DNA of 64,000 nt from JACVCS01 sp038328575 (GTDB taxonomy: Bacteria; Planctomycetota; Phycisphaerae; Phycisphaerales; UBA1924). The notes beneath the pieces are model-generated. The model was not told where the DNA came from and did not search any database. It was given only the letters and a program-made list of their open reading frames with translations. Below are positions 1-8,558 of the stretch, piece after piece. Where the stretch lies: positions 1-64,000 of the forward strand of contig JBBQMD010000007.1 of assembly GCA_038328575.1 (NCBI GenBank), in the 5' to 3' direction. The first letter of the stretch is position 1, and each line of letters opens with the position of its first letter. The position numbers were made by a program, and so were the translations under genes.

Positions 1-78
1 CGCTTTCCCTCCGCCGGTATGAACCGGATCAGGTTCGACGGGTGCATCTCAGCGGCTAGGCGGCCGCGCCCCGAAGCG
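1..78 (-). promoter_or_regulatory. TPP (thiamine pyrophosphate) riboswitch
   Basis: Read on the minus strand, this stretch has the THI-element landmarks in order: the 5' GGGG segment, CTGAGATG followed by ACCC, GAACCTGATC, then a GGTTCATACCGGCGGAGGGA-type 3' half. CGCTT (74-78) pairs with AAGCG (1-5) to close P1, so the aptamer looks complete and ends exactly at the window edge. The expression platform and the controlled gene lie off the left edge. A thiamine biosynthesis gene such as thiC is the usual target, but that is inference. The only thiamine gene visible in the window is thiS near 51.8 kb. Confidence 0.93.
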
Positions 79-193
79 TTTGAGTGTAGGGCGCGCGTGC
101 CCTCGCGGAGCCAATGCAAGGCGTCTGGAATGGGCGGATGAAGCAGAATGGTGGAACACGCTCCCGGCGTGCGTGCAGAGAGAAGGAATCGGA

Positions 194-309
194 TCAGTAC
201 ACGAGATTCGCCAGCGGGTGTGCGGTGCTGGCGATTGCGCCGATGTTGCCGGTGGCGGCGGGATTGATGTCGACGATCGGGCCGAAGCGGTTGTTGTTGC
301 TGATGGCGA
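194..309 (-). pseudogene. Remnant C-terminal tail of a second beta-helix protein
   Basis: An open frame ending at 194 encodes a roughly 37-residue tail of the form AISNNNRFGPIVDINP...HPLANLVY-stop. The intact protein immediately upstream on the same strand ends NYSIGSSNIAGPIID...DPTANISY-stop. The spacing of the S-N-N, GPI-D and final P-A-N-x-x-Y positions matches. The frame continues upstream to 442, but its first 45 residues do not resemble a beta-helix. I infer a duplicated gene of which only the last module survives. It could also be chance, or an alternative C-terminus reached by frameshift. Confidence 0.5.
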
Positions 310-386
310 AGGCGGCGGCGATGCGCTTGAACCTGGGGTTTTCTTTGGAAAAGGGTGGATCGAGAGTCGATGCGAGAAGAGGCGGA

Positions 387-1787
387 TCAGTATGAGATGT
401 TGGCGGTTGGATCGGAGGTGGTGATGGCACCACCATTGGCAACGCGGTCGATGATGGGGCCAGCGATGTTGCTGCTGCCGATGGAATAGTTGGCGTTGGG
501 GTTGCCGCCGCAGACGTTGCGGATGACGACGTTGCGAGAGGCCAGTATGGTTATTCCGTTTTGAGGTCCGCTGTTGCAGGCGTTGCCTTCGATGTGGTTG
601 CGGTCGCCGAAGACGAGCATCTGCGCGGTGAGGTTGAGGCCGCCGCCGGCGCGGCCGTTGCCGCGGCACTGGTTGCCGACGGCTCGGTTCCCGCCGGCCC
701 CGAACGCGATGCCAGCCTCGGCGTTGTTGTAGACGGTGTTATTGGTGACGGAGCAATCGCTCTGGACGGCGATGCCGTAGCCGGGTGAACCGGTGTGGCC
801 GGAGACGTGGCAGTTGGAGATGTCACTGAAGAAGCCGTTGCTCAATCCTCCGAGAGCAAAACCGGGGCTGCCGATGCCGAAGCCGCCGTTGGCCGAGACG
901 ATGCAGCCGCGCACGCTGTTGCGGGAACTGGCGAGGAAAATCCCGCCCGATGCGCACCCGCGGACCGTGGTGTCGGTGACACTTGAGCCGGTGCCGAGTG
1001 CGATGCCGTAACCGGGGAGGCTCACGGCGGCGTCGGCCACCGTGCCGATGACGGTGCATCTTTCGATGCGGTTGCCGCCGGAAGTGCTGCCGCTGGCAGT
1101 GTTGATGCCGAAACGCTTGTTGATCGACGCAACGGAATCGATGATCTGCGTGCCCTCGCTGAGATCAAAGCCGCCCTCGCCGTTGGCGATGGCCGAGCAA
1201 CGCTCGACCAAGGCAGCGGTGCCCGTGACGACCGACGCCCCACCGGGGATGGCGTACTGAGCGAAGCTTGTCGTGACACCCACGCCCGTGTTTTCAACCG
1301 CGACGCACTGGGAGATGAGCGAGGCGGCGGCGACGATGCCGGAGCCGTTGCGCACTGCGCGGATGTCAATGATCTGGGCGTTGCCGCCGCGCGCGACAAC
1401 GCCGAACGCAAAGCGGGTGACAGTGCCGTTGCGAACGCGGAGATTGGTGGCCGTGGTCCTGCCCTCAACGCCGTTGATGCCGGATCCAGGTCCGGTGAGA
1501 GTGAAGCCAGCGAGGTCGATGGTCACGTCCGGCGCTTCGATGACCAGAGCCGAGCCCGGGCCATTGTGGGTAAAGTTGGCGGTGAGGTAGTAGGAACCCG
1601 GTTGGGTGATGATGAACGGGATGGTGTCAATGGGCGTGCCTGGGCGGACCTGGTCGAGCGATTTGCCGGTGGGCGCGATGGGGCCGGCGGGCGGGTCGAG
1701 CGGGCCGCCTCGGGCGATACTGGCGACAGCGGCGACGCCGAGAAGTCCGGCGGCACCAAGTAAAACGCGACGATCGAGTGTGTCCAT
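387..1787 (-). CDS. Secreted right-handed parallel beta-helix protein
   Basis: The chosen start gives a 466-residue protein with a twin-arginine-like leader (D5-R6-R7 then a hydrophobic run), so Tat export is likely. The body is a chain of short repeats rich in G, N, V and I (for example RCSAIANGEGGF, NNTVYNNAEAGIAFG). This is the pattern of pectate-lyase-like parallel beta-helix proteins (NosD or PbH1 repeats), common as multicopy secreted families in Phycisphaerae. No catalytic residues are recognisable. The ATG at 1787 is preferred over an upstream one because it puts the RR motif at the N-terminus and has AGGAG about 7 nt upstream. The substrate is unknown; carbohydrate binding or cleavage is only a family-level guess. 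Confidence 0.8.
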   Translation of the reverse strand: MDTLDRRVLLGAAGLLGVAAVASIARGGPLDPPAGPIAPTGKSLDQVRPGTPIDTIPFIITQPGSYYLTANFTHNGPGSALVIEAPDVTIDLAGFTLTGPGSGINGVEGRTTATNLRVRNGTVTRFAFGVVARGGNAQIIDIRAVRNGSGIVAAASLISQCVAVENTGVGVTTSFAQYAIPGGASVVTGTAALVERCSAIANGEGGFDLSEGTQIIDSVASINKRFGINTASGSTSGGNRIERCTVIGTVADAAVSLPGYGIALGTGSSVTDTTVRGCASGGIFLASSRNSVRGCIVSANGGFGIGSPGFALGGLSNGFFSDISNCHVSGHTGSPGYGIAVQSDCSVTNNTVYNNAEAGIAFGAGGNRAVGNQCRGNGRAGGGLNLTAQMLVFGDRNHIEGNACNSGPQNGITILASRNVVIRNVCGGNPNANYSIGSSNIAGPIIDRVANGGAITTSDPTANISY

Positions 1788-1937
1788 GGTCAGGCTCCTG
1801 TCGTGGAGTCTAACCAACGGGGACGAAATCGCCGGTGAAAACAGACGTTTTCGTGCAAACTCGGGTGTGGGGGCTGGTGCGCGGTTGGGTGGCGGGCCGC
1901 GTTGTGATCCTCGGGGCGGGTTTGACGCATGAAAAGG

Positions 1938-2906
1938 TCAGGCGCGTTTATAGATGTCGGCGAAGGCTTCGTTGAGCGTGGGGAACGAGAAGGTGAAGCG
2001 TTCATCAAGTAGGCGGCGTGGGGTGAGGTAGCGGCCGTAGAGCGCCAGCTCGGGATCGGTTTTGAGGATGAGCGGGGCGCCGATGCGGACCATGGGTTCG
2101 AGCGCGGGGAGGGCGAGGCCCAGGGCGCCGAGGCCGCCGGCGTGGGGGCGAAGTATGCGCATGAAGTCGGCCTGGCTGACGGGGTTGGGTGAGGAGGCGA
2201 TGTAGGCGCCGGCCATGGTTGGGTCGGTGATGGCGCGCTCGAAGATGCGGTTCATGTCCAGGTCGTGCAGCCAGCTCATGCCTTGGGTGCCAGAACCGAC
2301 GCGCCCGCCGAGACCAAGACGGGCAAGGGGGCCGAGGCGGGCGAGGGCGCCGCCGCCGCCGGGGTTGGGTTTGCCGATGACGAAGCTGGTGCGGATGACG
2401 ACGCGGCGTTGAGTAGGCATTGCGGCTTCATCGAACGCGGCTTCCCAGGCCTTGCCGACGATGGGGGCGAGGCCGAGGCCGAAGGGGGAGGACTCGTCGC
2501 AGTACAGCTTGGGTGGGTCGCCATAGATGTGAGCGGTGGACATCTGCACCCAGACGGGCGGCGGGTTAGCAATGGTGCGGCAGGCGAGGCCAAGGACGCC
2601 CGTGGCCTCGACGCGCGAGCGGAGGATCTCGTCGCAGTGGTCGGGGGTCTTGATGCAGTCGACAGTGCGGCCGACGAGGTTGACCAGTGCCGCGGCGTTG
2701 TCGAGCTCGGTGGCCCAGTCGGCAAGGGTGCGCGCGTCCCAGGCGCGGCCGCGCGCGGGGTTGGTGGCGGATGCGGTGGTGGGGTTGGGCTTGCGGGTGA
2801 GGGTGACGACTTCGAAGTTGAGGCGGGCCAGGTGTTGGGCGATCGAGACGCCCAGGAAGCCGCTGCCGCCGGCGATGACGACGCGAGGTCGAGAGTCTGT
2901 GGACAT
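1938..2906 (-). CDS. TIGR01777 family SDR epimerase
   Basis: A 322-residue protein with an N-terminal NAD(P)-binding GGSGFLG motif (G13, G16, G19) and the family C-terminus (LLDERFTFSFPTLNEAF, DUF1731-like). It also shows the conserved MSTAHIYGDP and GMSWLHDLDM segments. This is an extended short-chain dehydrogenase of the YfcH/SulA-homologue type; the substrate is unknown. The start at 2906 is supported by the GGSGFLG position and by TACGCT ending 6 nt before the ATG, which implies a leaderless transcript. It is transcribed divergently from the peptidase gene at 2956, with only 49 bp between the starts, so both promoters must overlap there. Confidence 0.88.
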   Translation of the reverse strand: MSTDSRPRVVIAGGSGFLGVSIAQHLARLNFEVVTLTRKPNPTTASATNPARGRAWDARTLADWATELDNAAALVNLVGRTVDCIKTPDHCDEILRSRVEATGVLGLACRTIANPPPVWVQMSTAHIYGDPPKLYCDESSPFGLGLAPIVGKAWEAAFDEAAMPTQRRVVIRTSFVIGKPNPGGGGALARLGPLARLGLGGRVGSGTQGMSWLHDLDMNRIFERAITDPTMAGAYIASSPNPVSQADFMRILRPHAGGLGALGLALPALEPMVRIGAPLILKTDPELALYGRYLTPRRLLDERFTFSFPTLNEAFADIYKRA

Positions 2907-2955
2907 GCCGCGAGCGTAGCGGCTTGATGTGGGGCGATCGTGATAGACTGCACGG

Positions 2956-4026
2956 ATGATGAAGCGCGCGGCGGCTCTGCTGATGGTGTTGATGGCGTTG
3001 GCCAGTGGCTGTGCGGGGACGCTGGCGAAGGTGCCCGAAGGTGCGGAGGGCAACAAGGGGACGGCGGTCACGGAGGCGAAGGCGGAGGGGGCTGGGTTTG
3101 AAGTTGGGCGCTGGGCGATCGTGATTCACGGCGGGGCAGGCGTGATGGAGAAGGATGCGCCGGCGGCGGAGGTCAAGAGTTATCAGTTGTCGCTGGTGCG
3201 GGCGCTGAGCGAGGGGCGGGCGCGATTGGCGCGAGGAGAATCGGCGCTGGATGTCTGCGAGCAGATCGTGCGGTTGATGGAGGATGACCCAAACTTCAAC
3301 GCGGGCGTCGGCGCGGCGTTCAACGAGCAGGGCAAGCACGAGCTGGATGCCTCGATCATGGATGGCGCGACGTTGAACGCGGGAGCGGTGGCGGGTGTGA
3401 GGACAGTAAAGAACCCGGTGTCGCTGGCGAGGCTGGTGATGACGCAGACGCCGCATGTGTTGTTGATGGGTGACGGGGCGGAGGAGTTTGCAACCGCGAT
3501 GAACGTGATGCGGGTGCCGAACGAGCACTTTGGAACGTCGCGACGAAAGCAGATGCTGGACGAGGTGCTGCGCGAGCGGGGCAAGCGGGTGTCCGGAGAC
3601 GTGAAGCGGTTGGCGGCGAAGACCGGCACCGTCGGGTGCGTAGCGCTCGATGTTCGAGGGAACATCGCCAGCGCGACCAGCACTGGCGGGCTCACGGGCA
3701 AACGGTTCGGACGCGTCGGCGATACGCCGATCATCGGCGCGGGAACGTACGCCAGCAATGCCTCCTGCGGCGTGAGCTGCACCGGGACCGGCGAACAGTT
3801 CATGCGCCACACCGTGGCGCGCGACATCGCGGCCCGCATGGAGCTCAAGGGCGAAACGCTCGAGGCCAGCGCGCGGCACGTCGTGTTCAATGTGCTCAAG
3901 CCCGACGACGGCGGCATCATCGCGCTGGATCGTCAGGGGCGCGTGGTGATGGTGTTCAACACCATCGGGATGTATCGGGCGGCGGCGGATAGCGAGGGGA
4001 TGAGTGTCGTGAAAATCTGGGAATGA
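2956..4026 (+). CDS. Isoaspartyl peptidase/L-asparaginase (Ntn-hydrolase), lipoprotein
   Basis: A 356-residue T2-family threonine peptidase. The signature GTVGCVALD contains the autoprocessing nucleophile T225, followed by the conserved STGGLTGKRFGRVGD and GTYAS segments. The N-terminus is a lipoprotein signal (hydrophobic run then LASGC, lipid Cys19), so the enzyme should sit outside the cytoplasmic membrane. Family enzymes mature by cleavage before the Thr and hydrolyse beta-aspartyl dipeptides or asparagine. It lies 18 bp upstream of a cyanophycinase gene, pointing to cleavage of the beta-Asp-Arg that cyanophycinase releases. TAGACT ends 6 nt before this ATG, consistent with leaderless transcription. 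The next codon is also ATG. Confidence 0.92.
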   Translation: MMKRAAALLMVLMALASGCAGTLAKVPEGAEGNKGTAVTEAKAEGAGFEVGRWAIVIHGGAGVMEKDAPAAEVKSYQLSLVRALSEGRARLARGESALDVCEQIVRLMEDDPNFNAGVGAAFNEQGKHELDASIMDGATLNAGAVAGVRTVKNPVSLARLVMTQTPHVLLMGDGAEEFATAMNVMRVPNEHFGTSRRKQMLDEVLRERGKRVSGDVKRLAAKTGTVGCVALDVRGNIASATSTGGLTGKRFGRVGDTPIIGAGTYASNASCGVSCTGTGEQFMRHTVARDIAARMELKGETLEASARHVVFNVLKPDDGGIIALDRQGRVVMVFNTIGMYRAAADSEGMSVVKIWE

Positions 4027-4044
4027 AGTCGGGGAGCAACGAAC

Positions 4045-5451
4045 ATGAGCTTGAACATGATGAGCAGCGGTGGCGTGGGTAAGGGTTGGATGCTGCGCGT
4101 GGGGGCGGTTGGAATGGGCGTCTGCGTGGTTGTAGGGGGATTGGCATTGGCGGTGATGGGCGGTTCGACCGAGATGGTGGCGCTGCCACGGTATATTGCG
4201 ATTGGCGGGGGGCTCAAGGCGGACAACGCGCGAGTGCTTGGTTCGTTGGTGAACAAGGAGACCAAGGGCAAGGTGGTGATCGTGCCGTTTGCCAGCGGGG
4301 ATCAGGCGGGCGCGGCGAAGAACGCGATCGAGCTGTTGAAGGCTGGAGCGCCAGATGCGCGATTCATCGTGCTGCCGGACCCGCTGAAGGACGCAGAGTC
4401 GCGCGATCTGGCGATCGCGTGGATCCCAACCGCGGATCTGGTGTATTTCACCGGCGGCGATCAATCGCGGATCACCAAGCGGTTCTTGACCGATGGCAAG
4501 CCCAACGCGCTCCTGAGCGCGTTGCATGATGGGATGCTGCGGAATGGAACGCCGGTCGCGGGGACATCGGCGGGCGCGGCGGTGCTGTGCGATCCGATGT
4601 TCACCGGCGGCGGGTCGGACGCAGCCCTCGGTTTGCCCGGGGCCGCGCCCGAGGTTGACGCGGACGACAGCGACGCGCAGTTGATGGAGCCGCCCGCAGG
4701 CGCGGGGCCGACCGGCACTAGTGCGCCGGGGAAGGAGGGCACGGGGGCGGAGGCGAAGGGGGCGGCGAAGCCGGTTGTGGGGCCGCGGCTGGGGCCGGGG
4801 CTTGGGCTGGTGCGGAACGTGTTGCTCGACACGCACTTTTTCTCGCGCGGCAGGCTGGGGCGGCTGGTGGCGGCGGTTGAGAAGCACCCGAGCAAGGTGG
4901 GCATCGGGCTCGCGGACAACCGCGCGGTCCTTATCGCGGGGTCGAACTTCACGGCGATGGGTGACGCAGCGTGCCTGGTGGTGAATGGGCGTGCGGCGCG
5001 GCGCGAGGGGCTTGACCGGTTGAACGTGCGTGTGACGCTGTTGAATGACCACGACATGATGAGGTTCTGGCCGCGGTACGGGGAGGAGGCTGGAGCGCCC
5101 GCCGGTGAAGTGGATCGTGAGCCGGTGTTCGGCACGCAGATGGCGCAGGTGGATCGGGTGCCGGAAGCGATTGGGCTGATCCCGGCGGTGAAGTCGCCCG
5201 CGGCGGCGGATGGCGCGGGAGATGCGAAGGCCAAGGCGCCTGCCGCGGAGGGTGCGTGGGATCGCGGGGTGGTGCTGGCGATGCTGTATCGCCTCGCGGC
5301 GGACCCGGCAACGGCACAGGTGTGCAGCAGCGAAAAGTTCACCATCACGCTCAGCGCCGATGAGAAGACGCAGTTTTATGCGGACAAGGAGAAAGTCTCC
5401 CGCGTCACGATTGTCAATGCAAGGCTGGATGTCCGGGAGAAGAAGCCTTGA
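4045..5451 (+). CDS. Cyanophycinase (peptidase S51), membrane-targeted
   Basis: The 468-residue protein carries the S51 core: VVIVPFASG, VYFTGGDQSRIT, then GTSAGAAVL with nucleophile S175, and LLDTHFFSRGRLGRL with the histidine of the family. Cyanophycinase is an exo-serine peptidase that releases beta-Asp-Arg dipeptides from the storage polymer cyanophycin. An N-terminal hydrophobic segment (about residues 17-40) suggests a signal peptide or anchor. A low-complexity Ala/Gly/Pro-rich insert (about 196-245) and a C-terminal extension make it longer than typical intracellular enzymes. It is probably cotranscribed with the upstream isoaspartyl peptidase, giving a two-step pathway to Asp and Arg outside the cytoplasm. 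Confidence 0.9.
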   Translation: MSLNMMSSGGVGKGWMLRVGAVGMGVCVVVGGLALAVMGGSTEMVALPRYIAIGGGLKADNARVLGSLVNKETKGKVVIVPFASGDQAGAAKNAIELLKAGAPDARFIVLPDPLKDAESRDLAIAWIPTADLVYFTGGDQSRITKRFLTDGKPNALLSALHDGMLRNGTPVAGTSAGAAVLCDPMFTGGGSDAALGLPGAAPEVDADDSDAQLMEPPAGAGPTGTSAPGKEGTGAEAKGAAKPVVGPRLGPGLGLVRNVLLDTHFFSRGRLGRLVAAVEKHPSKVGIGLADNRAVLIAGSNFTAMGDAACLVVNGRAARREGLDRLNVRVTLLNDHDMMRFWPRYGEEAGAPAGEVDREPVFGTQMAQVDRVPEAIGLIPAVKSPAAADGAGDAKAKAPAAEGAWDRGVVLAMLYRLAADPATAQVCSSEKFTITLSADEKTQFYADKEKVSRVTIVNARLDVREKKP

Positions 5452-5452
5452 G

Positions 5453-5575
5453 TCGCAAGGGGTGAGTCGCAAGGGTGCAAGTCGCGAGTCGCCAGACGCG
5501 AGTGGCCAGTCAGGAGTTAATGAGCGAAGGTCGTTTTACTCTCAGCACTCAGCACACGTTGCTCAGCACTCACGG
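5453..5575. repeat. Intergenic word repeats (AAGTCGCGAGTCG family and CAGCACTCA)
   Basis: Between the convergent cyanophycinase and esterase genes, degenerate copies of GAGTCGCAAG/AAGTCGCGAGTCG (5453-5515) are followed by a doubled CTCAGCACTCA word (about 5540-5575). AAGTCGCGAGTCG at 5479-5491 recurs exactly at 11875-11887 and, inverted, near 13876-13890. No T-tract terminator is visible. Confidence 0.6.
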
Positions 5576-7312
5576 CTGCGTCAGCAGGCCGTGGCGTTTG
5601 AGGTGGGTGAGCATTTGGCGAGGGAAATCTTGGACTTCGGGGCTGCCGTAGATCGTCGAGTGGTCTTTGTTGGGGATGAGCTTGATGAAGCCTTGGGCCG
5701 GGGCGGAAGGGTCGAGCTTTCCGGCGGCGACGAGGTCGGACTTGAGGCGAGTGACATCGGCTTGCAGGAGTCTGACGGCGAGGTTGAGGAAGAAACTGTC
5801 GTCGTCGCCGCAGACAAGGCGGATTCGATCGTTGAGCAGGGGGATCATGGTTTGGGGCGCGCGTCGGACGCGCTCGGCGATGTCGAAGTCGCGCCAGCGT
5901 GGGAGCTGTGTGGGGTCGATATTGCCGGTGACCGAGTCAAAGAGGGCGACGGGGTGGTTGTCAGGTGAGCGACTCCCGATGACGGCTTGCCAACTGGCCC
6001 ACTGCATGCCGCTGGTCTGGTTGGCACCCACCATGCGTTCGCCAGCGTTTTCCTGGCGGACGGTCATGACGGCTTTGCCATTGCGGCGGAAGCTGGGGAA
6101 GTCAGGCTGAGCGGGGTCCGGCGAGTAGATGTTCGTGGCGGAGTAGATGTCGATGAGTTGGAAGGCGCGGAAGTCAACGGGATCGGGGCTGGTGGACCAG
6201 GCGGCGCCGAAGGTTTGGGGGTAGGTGAGGGCAAGCCAGAGGGTGCTCCAGCCGCCGCTGGAGTGGCCGCGGAGGAGGCGGGCTTCGGGGCGTGGGGCGA
6301 GGTTGTAACGTTTCTCGATCGCGGGGATCAGTTCGGAGACGAGGGCCTGTCCGACGGGACCGTTGTTGGCGGAGTCGGCGAAGAGGGTGTGGCCGTTGGG
6401 GCTTTCGGGGTCCAGGACGATCCAGAAAGCTTCGCGGGCGAGGGTTGCGCGCGGGCTGCTGGCGGGGGACGCGCTGGCGTCCGAGGCGGCGCGCTGCTTG
6501 GCGCTGCGATGGTCGCCCCCGAAGCCGGGGACTTCGTAGATCGCGGCGTATTGACGCGTGGGGTCGTAGTTCAGCGGGATGACCACTCCGGCGCGGAGCG
6601 TAACTTTGCGAGCGTGGAAGGTTGAGAGGAGTGCGCTCTGGACTTCGACGAGCTCGACACGCCCGGGGGTGTCTTGCCAGGTTGGCGCGGCGGTGATCTC
6701 GGTGAGCGCGAGCAAGACGGGCGTGATCTGGCCGGGCTTGATGGTGAAGGTAACTTCCGGGGAGTAGAAGTTACCGGGGCAGGAGCGCCAGTTGGAGGAG
6801 CAGCGGTTGAGAATGAGGCGGGCGTGTGCGCGATATGTGCCGGGGGGCAGGGCGTCGGGGCGCAGCGTTGAGACATCGAGGGCGGGGGTGTCGCTGTCGA
6901 GGAAAATGCGCTGGCCAGTGGGATTGGCGGGGACGTCAAGCGCGAACATGGGCTGCGAGTCGTCCCAGAAGGGCGCGTCGAGCAGCGAAGTGTTGGGCGG
7001 GAGCTTGGCGGTGTCGCTGGCGATGGCGATGACCAAGCGGCCCGGCGCGGCGGGGGCGGGGGCGTTGGCGGCGGCGGGAGCCAAGGGCCGAGTGATGTCG
7101 AAGGTGACAGCGCCAAGCGCCGGCGCGGCGGGCGGGGGCGCCGCCAGCGTGGGTTGGCCGGGAGTGCGCGCGGCGAGAGCGGGCAGGCTCGCGACGGGAA
7201 AGGCGCTGGCGGGCTCAAGCGAGGCGAAGGCGAGGAGGGTGAGGGCAAGCGCGAGCCCTGCGGCGGCCCGGGGATGTCGCAGACGGGCGAGCCGCGCAGG
7301 AGAAAGGGTCAT
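5570..7312 (-). CDS. Secreted esterase, alpha/beta-hydrolase fold
   Basis: A 580-residue protein with a signal peptide (about residues 1-38). Residues 66-240 form a variable N-terminal region with an Ig-like or beta-rich appearance. A putative-esterase domain follows from about 235, containing VVIPLNYDPTRQYAAIYEVPGFGGDH, the nucleophile elbow GHSSGG (S351) and a late KDHSTIYG that may supply the catalytic histidine. This layout resembles esterase-D/feruloyl-esterase-like or enterochelin-esterase-like proteins. The natural ester is unknown. A GACACT box ends 6 nt before the ATG, similar to the start-proximal boxes elsewhere in the window. Confidence 0.8.
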   Translation of the reverse strand: MTLSPARLARLRHPRAAAGLALALTLLAFASLEPASAFPVASLPALAARTPGQPTLAAPPPAAPALGAVTFDITRPLAPAAANAPAPAAPGRLVIAIASDTAKLPPNTSLLDAPFWDDSQPMFALDVPANPTGQRIFLDSDTPALDVSTLRPDALPPGTYRAHARLILNRCSSNWRSCPGNFYSPEVTFTIKPGQITPVLLALTEITAAPTWQDTPGRVELVEVQSALLSTFHARKVTLRAGVVIPLNYDPTRQYAAIYEVPGFGGDHRSAKQRAASDASASPASSPRATLAREAFWIVLDPESPNGHTLFADSANNGPVGQALVSELIPAIEKRYNLAPRPEARLLRGHSSGGWSTLWLALTYPQTFGAAWSTSPDPVDFRAFQLIDIYSATNIYSPDPAQPDFPSFRRNGKAVMTVRQENAGERMVGANQTSGMQWASWQAVIGSRSPDNHPVALFDSVTGNIDPTQLPRWRDFDIAERVRRAPQTMIPLLNDRIRLVCGDDDSFFLNLAVRLLQADVTRLKSDLVAAGKLDPSAPAQGFIKLIPNKDHSTIYGSPEVQDFPRQMLTHLKRHGLLTQP

Positions 7313-7362
7313 TGCGCGAGTGTCATCGATCGCAAACGGTGCATGGCGGCGGCCAAAGACGA

Positions 7363-8361
7363 TCAGAGGCCAGCTCCGACGTCGAAGCCCTTGAGGCCGC
7401 CGACGGTCCAGCGATAGCGCCCGTCCTGGGTTGGGTTGGAGGTGTCGGGCCAGGGGATCGTGGGCGTCGCGACGTTTGCGGAGTAGGTGACGGGTGCGGG
7501 GCGAGTGACAACGCCGGAGGCGGTGGTGTAGCCGCCGCGGTTCGTTTCGTCGGTGCGGATGACCTTGGCGCTGCCGTCGGCGAAGACGGTGGTGACGCGA
7601 GCGGCGGGGTGCGTGTAGTAGTAGGGCTTGATGGTGAAGTGGCGGGCGTACTCGTCGTAGAGCCAGACCTTGCGTGAGGGGCTGGCGATGTCTGAGCCCT
7701 TACGCGTGCCCAGTTTGTAGCGAGCGTCAAAGGTGTAGGCGTAAAAAGCCTGGGTGGAACCCTGACGAAGGGAACCGCTGCCAGCGAACTTGTCAGGTGA
7801 ATAGAACGACGGCGTGAAGTTGTAAGTTGAGCTGTAGGGGAGGCGGGTCTGGCCGAAGCGCGGGATGCGCGGGTCTGCGAACCAATCGCGACGCTCGGTG
7901 TCTTCGGGGCAGATGGCGGAAAGTTCGGGCAAGCGCGATCCGAGATAATCCAGCAGGGGCAGGTGGCTATAGCGAATGTGGGGGATCCAGTTAGGCTGGG
8001 CGGGGAATGTCGGATACTCAGGGACGGAGCGACGCCGAATGATGTCAACGGCCTGCCAGGCGGCGGCGGCGAGGTCGTCGCCGGCGGGCATCACGGCCGG
8101 GACGCCCAAGGCGCGCCCGGGCGGGGTCCTCATGCCGGCGAACCAGGTGAATCCGGGGAAACGGTCTTTGAAGTCGGTGACGTAGTTAATGGAGCTGACG
8201 GCGAGCTGGCGCTGGTTGATCGTGCAGACCACCTGCTTGGCGTACTTTCGCGCTTTGCCCAGCGACGGGATGATGATCGAGATCAGCAGCGCGATGATGG
8301 CGATGACCACCAGCAGCTCAATGAGCGTAAAAGCCGTGCGGTTGCGTGAGAACTTGATCAT
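7363..8361 (-). CDS. Prepilin-like protein with H-x10-DG motif (copy 1)
   Basis: A 332-residue type IV prepilin-like protein. The N-terminus is basic, then A10|F11TLIE15 with Glu at +5 for prepilin-peptidase cleavage and N-methylation, followed by a hydrophobic helix (LLVVIAIIALLISIIIPSL) and GKARKYAKQ. The large C-terminal part contains H-x10-DG (FADGSAKVI) and ends TQDGRYRWTVGGLKGFDVG. Such proteins are hugely amplified in Planctomycetes and are presumed pseudopilins or surface proteins; the function is unknown. It is a tandem paralogue of the next gene. The start was chosen because it puts the methylation motif at residue 10; longer in-frame versions would bury it. Confidence 0.88.
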   Translation of the reverse strand: MIKFSRNRTAFTLIELLVVIAIIALLISIIIPSLGKARKYAKQVVCTINQRQLAVSSINYVTDFKDRFPGFTWFAGMRTPPGRALGVPAVMPAGDDLAAAAWQAVDIIRRRSVPEYPTFPAQPNWIPHIRYSHLPLLDYLGSRLPELSAICPEDTERRDWFADPRIPRFGQTRLPYSSTYNFTPSFYSPDKFAGSGSLRQGSTQAFYAYTFDARYKLGTRKGSDIASPSRKVWLYDEYARHFTIKPYYYTHPAARVTTVFADGSAKVIRTDETNRGGYTTASGVVTRPAPVTYSANVATPTIPWPDTSNPTQDGRYRWTVGGLKGFDVGAGL

Positions 8362-8558
8362 GCGTGGGCCTCCAGATCGGAGCGGCTGCCAAATGGCCGC
8401 GCAAGGACGGGGGATCAAAGCAACAGTGATGAACCGACGGAACTGAACCTCGGGAACCACGCGAATGCGGGGCACTTCCCATCAGGCTTTGAGAACTATA
8501 CACGATCTTCGGCGTGCGGACTAGGTGAAACTTGAGGGATCCAGGGGATCCATGGGCC

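Noticed and set aside
2566..5472. A very long open frame on the minus strand, opposite the peptidase and cyanophycinase genes
   Set aside because: It is antisense to two genes with intact catalytic motifs; the translation is rich in R, H and P with no family features, as expected from high-GC mirror frames.
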